Shown: positions 6,949 through 14,272 of the stretch, piece after piece
How positions within the stretch are numbered: position 1 is the first letter of the stretch
Layout of the letters: each line of letters starts with the position of its first letter
From: JBBWZH01 sp035544115
GTDB taxonomy: Bacteria > Actinomycetota > Actinomycetes > Mycobacteriales > CADCTP01
NCBI GenBank assembly: GCA_963714145.1
Contig: OY970235.1
Span: 5,332,001-5,396,000 of the forward strand
Direction of reading: 5' to 3'
DNA length: 64,000 bases
Notes under the pieces: generated by a model
What the model saw: only the letters and a program-made list of their open reading frames with translations
The model's database searches: none
Told to the model about the DNA's origin: nothing
Program-made: the position numbers and the translations under genes

Positions 6949-9444
6949 GTGGGGCAGCCGGCAAGCCGGCGGGTGGCCGGCATGCTTGTCCTCCTCGCCG
7001 CCGCCGCGGTGCCGCTCTGGCTCGCCGCCGCCCGGCTGCCCGCCTACCGGCCGGCCGAGACGCTGGACTGGTGGCTGCTCGCCGCGGTGTCGGCCGCCGC
7101 CGAACTGTTCGTGCTGCACATCCAGGTGCGCCGGGAGGCGCAGGCGATCTCGCTCAGCGAGGTGCCGCAGGTACTCGGCCTGTTCCTGCTCACGCCGGCC
7201 CAGTTCGGCCTCGGCCGGGTGGTCGGGGTGCTGCTGGTCTGCGCGCTCTGGCGCCGGCAGGCCCCGATCAAGGTCGCCGTGAACGTGGTGCTGGTGGCGG
7301 TCGAGTCGGCGATCGCGGTGCTGGTCTTCCACGCCGTGCTCGACCTGGTCGGCGACGGCACCCCGGCCCGCTGGCTGGCCGCGTTCGCCGCCTCGGCCGC
7401 GGTCGGCGCGGTCAGCGCCACCTGCATCACGATGGTGGTCGCGCTGGCCGAGCAGACCCTCGACCTGCGGGACCTGATCCGGGAGCCGGCGCTGGGCGCG
7501 GCCACCTCGGTCGCGGTCACCGTGGTCGGGCTGATGACGCTGGTGCTGGTCGAGCAGAGCCGGTGGAACGCGATCCTCGCGCTGCTCGGGCTGGCCGGGC
7601 TCGCCGTCGGCTACCGCGCGTACGCCGTGCTGAACGAGCGGCACCTCTCGCTGGAGCGGCTCTACCGGTTCAGCCAGGTGGTCAACGCCCAGCCCGAGGT
7701 GGACGAGGTGCTGCAGACCATCCTGGCGCAGGCCACCGAGGTGCTGCGGGCCAACCACGCCGAGGTGCTGTTCCTGCCCGGCGACGACCAGGCCGCCGCC
7801 GTACGGGTGGCGATGGCGGCCGGCAACCGGCTGGCCCGGACGAACTGCGCGATCACCGGCCCCTGGCTCGCCGCCACCGAGGCGGGCCAGCCGGTGCTGA
7901 TCACCCGGGACAGCCGGGCGGTCGCCGACCGGGAGTTCCTCACCACCGAGGCGCTGCGGGACAGCATCATCGTCCCGCTGCGTGGCGAGGCCGGGCTGAT
8001 CGGCGCGCTGATGGTGGCCGACCGGGTCGGCGAGGTGCGCACCTTCGACGCCGAGGACGTCCGGCTGCTGGAGACGGTGGCGAACCACGCCAGCACCGCG
8101 CTGCGCAACGGCCAGCTGATCGACCGGTTGCGCTACGAGGCCGCCCACGACGCGCTCACCGGGCTACCGAACCGGACCGCGCTGCGGCGCGAGTTGAGCG
8201 AGCTGCTGGCCGGGCCGGCGCCGCCCCGGTTGGCCGTGATGATCATGGACCTGGACGGGTTCAAGCAGGTCAACGACACCCTCGGGCACCACCGCGGGGA
8301 CGCGCTGCTGCAGCAGATCGCGGCCCGGCTGCCGGCCGCGGTGCCGGCCGGTGCGCTGGTCGCCCGGCTCGGCGGGGACGAGTTCGCGATCGTGGTGCCG
8401 TCCGTCGCCGCCGCCGAGGACGTGCTCGCGGTCGGCCACGGACTGCTCCAGATGCTGGCCGAGCCGCTGCCGCTGGACGGCCTCATGCTGGCGGTCAGCG
8501 CGTCCATCGGGGTGGCGCTGGCGCCCGACCACGCCGACGACGTGGCCACCCTGCTGCGCCGCGCCGACATGGCGATGTACCAGGCCAAGAGCACCGGCCG
8601 CGGCGTGGTGCTGTTCGACGCCACGGCCAGCCAACCGGACAGCCCGGCCCAGCTGGCCCTGGTCGGCGAGCTGCGCCGGGCCATCGCCGACGGCGGGCTG
8701 CAGCTGTACGTGCAGCCCAAGGCCGACGCCAACACCGGCCAGGTGGTCAGCGTGGAGGCGCTGGTGCGCTGGCAGCACCCGACCCACGGGCTGATCATGC
8801 CGGACGAGTTCATCCCCATCGCCGAGCGCAACGGCCTGATCAAGGGGCTGACCGAGGTGGTGCTGCGGAAGGCGATCGTGGCCGCGACCGCCTGGGAGCG
8901 GGCCGGCAACCGGTTGTCGATCGCGGTAAACCTGAGCCCCCGCGGGCTGCTCGACTCGCGGCTGCCGGCCGAGGTCGCCGACCTGCTGGCCGAACTGGGC
9001 GCCAGCCCGTCGCTGCTGATCCTGGAGCTCACCGAGAGCTCGATGATGATCGACCCGGTCGGCGCCGCCGCGATGATGACCGAACTGCACGACATGGGCG
9101 TGCGGCTGTCCATCGACGACTTCGGCACCGGCTACTCGTCGCTGTCCTCGCTGCGGAAGCTGCCGCTGGACGAGATCAAGATCGACCGCAGCTTCGTGAT
9201 GGGCATCGAGGAGAACAGCGACGACGAGAAGATCGTCCGCTCGATCGTCGACCTGGGCACCAACCTGGGCCTGGCCGTGGTCGCCGAGGGCGTCGAGAAC
9301 AGCCGGATCTGGCAGATGCTGCGCCGGATGGGCTGCACCCAGATCCAGGGCTACTACCTCACCCGCCCCATCCCGGTCGCCGACTTCCCCGCCTGGCTGG
9401 TCGACTACCACAAGCGCGACGCCACCCTCGTCACCGTCGGCTGA
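6949..9444 (+). CDS. Membrane GAF-GGDEF-EAL cyclic-di-GMP protein
   Basis: 831 residues. GTG 6949 is chosen for the GGGAGG 4 nt upstream; the longer open frame has Arg/Gly-rich low complexity. About 1-220 contains several hydrophobic helices, so it is an integral membrane sensor. About 240-385 reads as a GAF domain. The diguanylate cyclase domain has an intact GGDEF at 475-479 and MDLDGFKQVNDTLGHH upstream, but no RxxD inhibitory site five residues before it. The EAL domain starts at Glu603 (VEALVRW) and keeps the metal and catalytic residues: AVNLSP, LELTES, DDFGTGYSS, EIKID, AEGVE and QGYY. Both synthesis and hydrolysis of c-di-GMP are therefore possible. It converges with the gene at 9475. 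Confidence 0.9.
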   Translation: MGQPASRRVAGMLVLLAAAAVPLWLAAARLPAYRPAETLDWWLLAAVSAAAELFVLHIQVRREAQAISLSEVPQVLGLFLLTPAQFGLGRVVGVLLVCALWRRQAPIKVAVNVVLVAVESAIAVLVFHAVLDLVGDGTPARWLAAFAASAAVGAVSATCITMVVALAEQTLDLRDLIREPALGAATSVAVTVVGLMTLVLVEQSRWNAILALLGLAGLAVGYRAYAVLNERHLSLERLYRFSQVVNAQPEVDEVLQTILAQATEVLRANHAEVLFLPGDDQAAAVRVAMAAGNRLARTNCAITGPWLAATEAGQPVLITRDSRAVADREFLTTEALRDSIIVPLRGEAGLIGALMVADRVGEVRTFDAEDVRLLETVANHASTALRNGQLIDRLRYEAAHDALTGLPNRTALRRELSELLAGPAPPRLAVMIMDLDGFKQVNDTLGHHRGDALLQQIAARLPAAVPAGALVARLGGDEFAIVVPSVAAAEDVLAVGHGLLQMLAEPLPLDGLMLAVSASIGVALAPDHADDVATLLRRADMAMYQAKSTGRGVVLFDATASQPDSPAQLALVGELRRAIADGGLQLYVQPKADANTGQVVSVEALVRWQHPTHGLIMPDEFIPIAERNGLIKGLTEVVLRKAIVAATAWERAGNRLSIAVNLSPRGLLDSRLPAEVADLLAELGASPSLLILELTESSMMIDPVGAAAMMTELHDMGVRLSIDDFGTGYSSLSSLRKLPLDEIKIDRSFVMGIEENSDDEKIVRSIVDLGTNLGLAVVAEGVENSRIWQMLRRMGCTQIQGYYLTRPIPVADFPAWLVDYHKRDATLVTVG

Positions 9445-9474
9445 GCCGAGCCCCCGGGCCTACAGGCCGGCGGG

Positions 9475-10176
9475 CTAGCCGGTGGTGGTGAGGCGGCAGG
9501 CGGCGGCCCAGGCCTGCGGGTCGGGCGCCGGGGTGGGCTCCGGGCGCAGCAGGTCGCGGGTGTCGTCGATCGCGGCGGCCAGCAGGGCGCGCAGCCGGGC
9601 ATCCGGGTCCGGCACGCAGGCGCGGGCGATGCCGTCCACCGCATACCGCACCGCGCTCGGCGCGGCATGCCGGCGGAACGCGCGCACCGGGATCGCGTTG
9701 CCGCCGGTGTAGCGGCGGGCCCAGGCCGCCGCGTACGGCGCATGGTCCAGCGCCCGCTCGCCGCGCTCCAGCAGCGGGCCGGACAGCGGCCGGCCGGCCA
9801 GCTCGGCCAGCAGCCGCTGGCAGGTCAGCACCGCGACCGCCATCACCCGCTGCCGGTCGGCCGCCGCGATCGGCAGCGCCTCGGCCGCGGCGCGCAGCGT
9901 CAGCTGGATGTCCAGGCGCGGATCGTCGCTGGTCAGCCCGATCACCGCCGGGATCAGCCCGGCCAGCTGTGGCCGGTTCGCGTCGGTGGTGCAGTCGTTC
10001 ACGTGCCGGGCCAGCGCGGCCAGCAGCGGATGGGTGCAGGCCGGGTGGTCGCTCCACCGCTCACCGGCCAGGTACGAGGCCAGCTCCATGAAACACGCAC
10101 CCCGGCGCGGGCTGCGGTGCTTTCCGCGAGAGAGCACCGGTACCAGCTCGGGCAGGCGGACGCGGTCAGTCGACAC
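9475..10176 (-). CDS. Conserved hypothetical helical protein
   Basis: 233 residues from GTG 10176, with GGGAG 5 nt upstream; four more upstream codons are open but lack a site. The first 30 residues are basic (RGKHRSPRRGACF). The rest is almost all alpha-helix, rich in Ala, Leu and Arg, with two short Cys-containing segments (HPACTHP, VNDCTTD) near residues 45-65 and WARRYTGGNAIPVRAF near 150. It has no signal peptide, membrane helix or catalytic motif I can name. It lies 152 bp downstream of sppA on the same strand and could be read from the same transcript. Confidence 0.65.
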   Translation of the reverse strand: MSTDRVRLPELVPVLSRGKHRSPRRGACFMELASYLAGERWSDHPACTHPLLAALARHVNDCTTDANRPQLAGLIPAVIGLTSDDPRLDIQLTLRAAAEALPIAAADRQRVMAVAVLTCQRLLAELAGRPLSGPLLERGERALDHAPYAAAWARRYTGGNAIPVRAFRRHAAPSAVRYAVDGIARACVPDPDARLRALLAAAIDDTRDLLRPEPTPAPDPQAWAAACRLTTTG

Positions 10177-10328
10177 GGCTACTCCCACGGCACTCGGGGG
10201 CCAGGGCCTCTCAGTCTGCCCCCGCCACCCGAAACCACACCAGCCTTAGCCCGGTCGGGGTTGGCGCGGGCCGGCCGATCTCCGGCGGTGGCCACGCCGC
10301 GTGCGGTCACCGGGACCGGCAGCAGGCC

Positions 10329-12011
10329 TCAGCCGATGCGGACCTCCGGCATCAGCAGCGGGCCGTCGGCGGCCAGCCCGAACCGGGCGGCCAGGCCGCT
10401 CATCGAGCCCCAGCCGGCGGTGTAGGCGCCGGCCGCGGCGGCCGGCGACTCGCTCGACCTCGGCTGCCGGATCCGGTCCAGCGGGTTGATCGCCGGCCAG
10501 CGCAGCAGGGTGGCGTCGGCCGGCAGACCGGCCCGCTCCCGGGCGATCACGGTGGCCCGGTGCAGCCCGCCGAGCTCGTCCACCAGGCCGCGCTCGCGGG
10601 CGTCCGCGCCGGTCCAGATCCGGCCCCGGGCCACCTCGTGCACCTGCTCGGTGGTCATCCGCCGGCCCGCGGCGACCTTGCCGACGAAGTCGGCGTAGAC
10701 GTGATCCAACCAGCGTTCCAGGGTCTGCCACTCGTCCTCGTCGAACGGTCGGCGGTTGGACAGCATCCGGGCCCGGCGACCCTGCTCGACCGCGTCCGAA
10801 CTGAGCCCGACCCGGTCCAGCAGGCCGGTGATCACCGGCTTGCCGGCGAACACGCCGATCGAGCCGGTGATCGTGCCCGGTTCGGCGACGATCAGATCCG
10901 CGCCCATCGCGACGAAGTAGCCGCCGGAGCCGGCCACCTCGCCCATCGACACCACCACCGGCTTGCCGGCCGCGCGGAGCCGGCCCACCTCGCGCCAGAT
11001 CGTGTCCGAGGCGACGTACGAGCCGCCGGGGCTGTCCACCCGGAACACCACCGCGCGGACCCGGTCGTCCCGGGCGGCGCTGCGCAGCGCGGCGCTGACC
11101 GTGGCCGAGCCCATCGCCGGCCCGCTCATCGGGCCGCGGCCGCTGTGGCCGATCCGGATCGCGCCCAACCCGGAGATCAGCGCGACCACCGGCTCGGGCC
11201 GGCCGGCGACCCGGTCGGACAGTTGACCGACCAGCTTGCGGACCCGCTCGGCCGGCGACTGCGCCGGCTGGTACCGGTTCAGGTAGCGCAGCTCGATGTC
11301 CTCGCCGAGCTTCGCGCGCAGCGCCGTATACACCTCGTCCCGGTAGCCGACCTTGTCGATCAGGCCGGCCGCCAGCGCGTCGTCGGACCGCAGCGGGGCC
11401 TGGTCGACCAGCTCGGCGACCCGCTCCGGCGACAGCCCGCGACTGTCCGCGATGGCGGCCACCACCTGCTCGAATGCCGACTCCAGCACCCGCCCGGACG
11501 CCTCCCGGTGGGCGTCGGTGAAGCCCCGCTCGACGATCCGGTCGACGGCGTTCTTGTACTCGTGCCGGCGGCTGATCTCCGGCTGCACGCCGAGCTTGTC
11601 CAGCGCGCCGCGCAGGAACGTGACCTCGCTGGCCAGCCCGGTCAGCCCCACATCGCCGGACGGCTGCAGCCAGATCTCGCCGAACCCGGTGGCCAGCAGG
11701 TACGGCAGCGTCCCACCGGCGAACTCGCCGAACGTCTCCGCCCACGCCACCGCCGGCTTGCCGGACGCGCCGAACGCCCGCACCGCGTCCCGGATCTCCT
11801 GCGCGTGAGCCAGCCCGACCGGCCCGCCGACCTTCGCCACCAGCCCGCGCACCCGCAGGTCCTCCGCGGCCTCGCGCAAGCCGTCCAGCAGCGCCCGGAT
11901 CGTGCTCCGCCGGCGCGCCTGCAGCCAGCCCACCGGATCGGTCGGCGGCTGCTCCAGCACCGGCTCGGTCAGGTCCAACTCCAACAGCAACGGCGCCGCA
12001 CGCGAAGTCAT
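10329..12011 (-). CDS. sppA: Signal peptide peptidase SppA, 67K type, without membrane anchor
   Basis: 560 residues with tandem S49 domains. Membrane-bound SppA degrades cleaved signal peptides with a Ser/Lys dyad. Here the lysine is Lys153 in HEYKNAVDR of the first domain and the serine is Ser362 in GEVAGSGGYF of the second, a spacing of 209 residues, close to the family's usual 200. The N-terminus (TSRAAPLLLELDLTEPVLEQ) lacks the transmembrane helix of E. coli SppA, so this form is predicted cytoplasmic or peripheral. The start is ATG 12011: a TAGGGT hexamer ends 6 nt before it and no ribosome site is present, which suggests a leaderless mRNA. The gene diverges from the small gene at 12094. 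Confidence 0.9.
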   Translation of the reverse strand: MTSRAAPLLLELDLTEPVLEQPPTDPVGWLQARRRSTIRALLDGLREAAEDLRVRGLVAKVGGPVGLAHAQEIRDAVRAFGASGKPAVAWAETFGEFAGGTLPYLLATGFGEIWLQPSGDVGLTGLASEVTFLRGALDKLGVQPEISRRHEYKNAVDRIVERGFTDAHREASGRVLESAFEQVVAAIADSRGLSPERVAELVDQAPLRSDDALAAGLIDKVGYRDEVYTALRAKLGEDIELRYLNRYQPAQSPAERVRKLVGQLSDRVAGRPEPVVALISGLGAIRIGHSGRGPMSGPAMGSATVSAALRSAARDDRVRAVVFRVDSPGGSYVASDTIWREVGRLRAAGKPVVVSMGEVAGSGGYFVAMGADLIVAEPGTITGSIGVFAGKPVITGLLDRVGLSSDAVEQGRRARMLSNRRPFDEDEWQTLERWLDHVYADFVGKVAAGRRMTTEQVHEVARGRIWTGADARERGLVDELGGLHRATVIARERAGLPADATLLRWPAINPLDRIRQPRSSESPAAAAGAYTAGWGSMSGLAARFGLAADGPLLMPEVRIG

Positions 12012-12093
12012 CACCCCACCCTATTGCCCGTCCGGCCGGCGTCCCGACCCGCTACCGACGGATGGCAAGCCGTCACCGCGGTGTTACAGCAAC

Positions 12094-12360
12094 ATGAAAG
12101 GCGACAGTGTCGAAATCGTCGTGGACGCCGGCGGCGAGATCAGGACGTACCAGGTGGTAGCCACCCGGGCCGGCCGCCGGGTCGAGGTGAGCACCGGCCG
12201 GGGCGTCGTCGAGGTGACCGAGGTGACCCGCTCCGGCACACCGGTGCGCACCGCGCGCTTCATGGCCAACCGGGTGGTCGCGCTGGTCGAGCAGCCCGCG
12301 CCGCGGCTCCTCCCGGAAGATCGCCCCCGCCGCGCCGGTCCCCCACCCGCACCGTCCTGA
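12094..12360 (+). CDS. Small conserved-looking beta-rich protein of unknown function
   Basis: 88 residues from ATG 12094. The first 60 form regular strands (SVEIVVDAGGEIRTYQVVA, RRVEVSTGRGVVEVTEVTR, RTARFMANRVVALVE), followed by a Pro/Arg-rich tail. Codon wobble positions are almost all G or C, supporting coding. No Shine-Dalgarno sequence precedes the start, so it may be translated from a nearly leaderless message in the 83-bp gap shared with sppA. The strand pattern suggests a small beta-barrel or nucleic-acid-binding fold, but I do not recognise the family. Confidence 0.55.
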   Translation: MKGDSVEIVVDAGGEIRTYQVVATRAGRRVEVSTGRGVVEVTEVTRSGTPVRTARFMANRVVALVEQPAPRLLPEDRPRRAGPPPAPS

Positions 12361-12373
12361 CCGGCCGCCGCGG

Positions 12374-12475
12374 GCATGAAGCGAGCCGGGCTCGAGCCGT
12401 CCCGCCGCCAGCCGCACCGTGGGGGTTCGCGGGGCTCGGCCCCGCGGCCAGCATGGAGCGAGCCGGGCTCGCGCC
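12374..12475 (+). repeat. Pair of 25-bp direct repeats around a hairpin
   Basis: A 25-bp sequence starting GCATGAAGCGAGCCGGGCTC (12374-12398) recurs at 12451-12475 with two changes. Between them is a perfect 8-bp hairpin with a 3-nt loop, CGCGGGGC/GCCCCGCG at 12428-12446. It looks like a small REP-type intergenic element and lies where the N-terminus of the downstream WYL regulator should be. Confidence 0.6.
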
Positions 12476-12501
12476 CTCCGCGAGCAGACCTCACCGCGAG
12501 C

Positions 12502-13026
12502 GTGTGTCACTGTTGGGCGGTGGATCGGATCGGCGCCCGCCCGGACGGTGGGTACGTGCTCGAGTCGGCGGTGCGGTTGAGCACCGCGCAGGCGGTCGCG
12601 GTCGCCGTCGCGCTCGCCACCCAGCGGCAGCCACCGCTCGGCATCGACGGCCCGGACCGGGCCGCCGCGCTGGCCAAGGTCCTGGACGTGCTGGACGCCG
12701 ACGCCCGGCAGCGCGCCACCGAGCTCGCCGAGCAGATCTGGGCCCGCACCGAGCCGGCCGGCCCGGAACCCGTTCTGGACGAAGCGCTGCGCCGCCACCT
12801 CGTGGTCCAACTCGACTACGTCGACGGCGACGGCCAGCCGACCCGCCGCCGGGTCGAACCAATGCTGCTGGCCCGCACGAGTGGTCGCCGCTACCTGGTC
12901 GGCTGGTGCCAGCAGCGGGACGCGGTCCGCTGGTTCCGCTGCGACCGCATCCAGGCCGCCACGCTCACCGCGGACCCCGCCCCACCCCGCAAACTCGCCC
13001 TCCCCGCCGACGAGGAGACCTCGTGA
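12502..13026 (+). pseudogene. WYL-domain transcriptional regulator lacking its HTH domain
   Basis: About 174 residues from a possible GTG at 12502 (others at 12520 and 12376); no start has a good ribosome site. The readable part matches the middle and C-terminal regions of DeoR/PafC-like regulators: GARPDGGYVLE is the usual end of the winged helix, followed by a helical linker (LSTAQAVAVAVALATQ) and a WYL-type domain with RRYLVGWCQQRDAVRWFRCDRI. The 50-60 residues that should hold the DNA-binding helix-turn-helix are missing, and the repeat/hairpin element stands in their place. I infer a decayed gene; a short ligand-binding protein is the alternative. Confidence 0.6.
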
Positions 13027-13033
13027 CCGCCGG

Positions 13034-13090
13034 TCAGATCGGTTGGAGCCGCAGCGACGCGATGTTGGTGTCGAAGACGAGGTAGTCCAT
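13034..13090 (-). pseudogene. N-terminal stub of a PIN-domain (VapC-like) toxin
   Basis: Starting at ATG 13090, 2 nt after the antitoxin stop, the frame reads MDYLVFDTNIASLRLQPI and stops at 13034-13036. FDTN is the first acidic motif of PIN-domain ribonucleases, with the hydrophobic strand that normally precedes it. Intact toxins are about 130 residues, so only the first strand survives. The truncation lies next to the end of the headless WYL gene. Confidence 0.6.
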
Positions 13091-13092
13091 CG

Positions 13093-13295
13093 CTACACCT
13101 GCCGGGCCGCGTCGAGGTGGGCGAGAAACTCGGCCAACTCTTCGTCCGACTCCCAGATCTCGTCGTTTCGCAGATCGTCACCGATCGGAGCGGGTGCGCC
13201 CCCTTCCGGTGGGCCTGCTCGTCCAGCGACTCCCGACCGGCACTCCGCACAGGAGCCCCGGCATGCTCGGCTCCTGTGCTCACTGCCACCTCCAT
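13093..13295 (-). pseudogene. Frameshifted VapB-like antitoxin
   Basis: Two frames together give a typical PIN-toxin antitoxin. From ATG 13295 (GGAGG 7 nt upstream) one frame reads through GRESLDEQAHRKGAHPLRSV; a second frame then supplies DDLRNDEIWESDEELAEF and ends AARQV at 13093. The join is at about 13175, where GTGACGATCTG would read GTCGACGATCTG if one C were restored. The SDEE-x-x-EFL-x-x-x-x-AR ending is common in this antitoxin type. Its stop almost abuts the toxin stub start, the usual operon form. I infer a one-base deletion; a sequencing error is possible. Confidence 0.55.
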
Positions 13296-13498
13296 GTTCA
13301 CCCTCCATTATCGCGTCCACCGGCCCGCTCGGGCCTTCGTCCGCGGGATCCCCGCCCCGCAACGCTTGTCCATCGTAGCGCAGTGGCGCATCTATATGAA
13401 GTAACTTGAGTTCTATTGCAGTCGTCTCGGTGGTGGTGCCGCGGAGGCGGGATCCCGCGGGGTTGGCTGGTTGACCGGCGGCGGCGGGAGAATGCGGT

Positions 13499-14269
13499 AT
13501 GGCGTACGAACACGTGCTGGACAAGCGGGACGGCGAGATCGTCACGATCACGCTGAACCGGCCGGAGAAGCGGAACGCGCTCGCGCTGGACGTGATGCGG
13601 GAGCTGATCACGGCACTGGCCGACGTGGGCGGGTCGGACGCCCGCGGGGTCATCCTGGCGGCGAACGGCCCGGTGTTCTCGGCCGGGCACAACTTCGCCG
13701 ACATGGCCGGGGCGACGCTGTCCGAGGCGAAGCAGCTGTTCGAGGTGTGCACCGAGCTGATGGGCACGATCCAGGCGATCGGGCAGCCGGTGCTGGCGAA
13801 GGTGCACGCGCTGGCCACCGCCGCCGGCTGCCAACTGGTCGCCAGCTGCGACCTGGCGGTCGCCGCCGAGGAGGCCGCGTTCGCGATCCCGGGTGGCAAG
13901 GGCGGGCTGTTCTGCCACACCCCGCTGGTCGCGGTGGCCCGCAACGTCGGCCGGAAGCGGGCGCTGGAGATGGCGATGACCGGCGACCCGATCGACGCCC
14001 GGACCGCGGCCGACTGGGGCCTGATCAACCGGGTCGTTCCGGCGGCCCAGCTGGACGAGGCCAGCTGGGAGCTGCTCAGCCGGGCCTGCCGCGGCTCGGC
14101 CGAATCGAAGGGCCTGGGCAAGCAGGGGTTCTACGCGCAGATCGGGCTGGACCAGCCGAACGCGTACCGGTACGCGGTGAACCTGATGGCCGCCGCCGCG
14201 GTCACCCCGGACGCGCAGGAAGGCATCAGCGCGTTCCTGGAGAAGCGGCCACCGCGGTTCGCGCACTGA
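13499..14269 (+). CDS. Enoyl-CoA hydratase/isomerase-family protein of ECHDC3 type
   Basis: 256 residues from ATG 13499 with GGGAG 8 nt upstream. Crotonase-fold features are clear: NRPEKRNAL near residue 19, the oxyanion segment FSAGHNFADMAG near 60, and AAGCQLVASCDLAVA near 105. The two glutamates that perform hydration in classical enoyl-CoA hydratases are absent: the first position is Gln in GCQLVAS and the second falls in PGGKGGLFCHTP. This pattern matches the ECHDC3-like subgroup, whose reaction is poorly known, so simple hydratase activity is doubtful. The pseudokinase gene begins 3 nt after its stop, so the two are probably co-translated. Confidence 0.85.
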   Translation: MAYEHVLDKRDGEIVTITLNRPEKRNALALDVMRELITALADVGGSDARGVILAANGPVFSAGHNFADMAGATLSEAKQLFEVCTELMGTIQAIGQPVLAKVHALATAAGCQLVASCDLAVAAEEAAFAIPGGKGGLFCHTPLVAVARNVGRKRALEMAMTGDPIDARTAADWGLINRVVPAAQLDEASWELLSRACRGSAESKGLGKQGFYAQIGLDQPNAYRYAVNLMAAAAVTPDAQEGISAFLEKRPPRFAH

Positions 14270-14272
14270 CTC

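Noticed and set aside
9446..9476. Bidirectional terminator between the first GGDEF-EAL gene and the gene at 9475
   Set aside because: The inverted repeat (AGCCC...GGGCT with inner GGCCT/AGGCC) is interrupted by mismatches and overlaps the stop codon; too weak to call.
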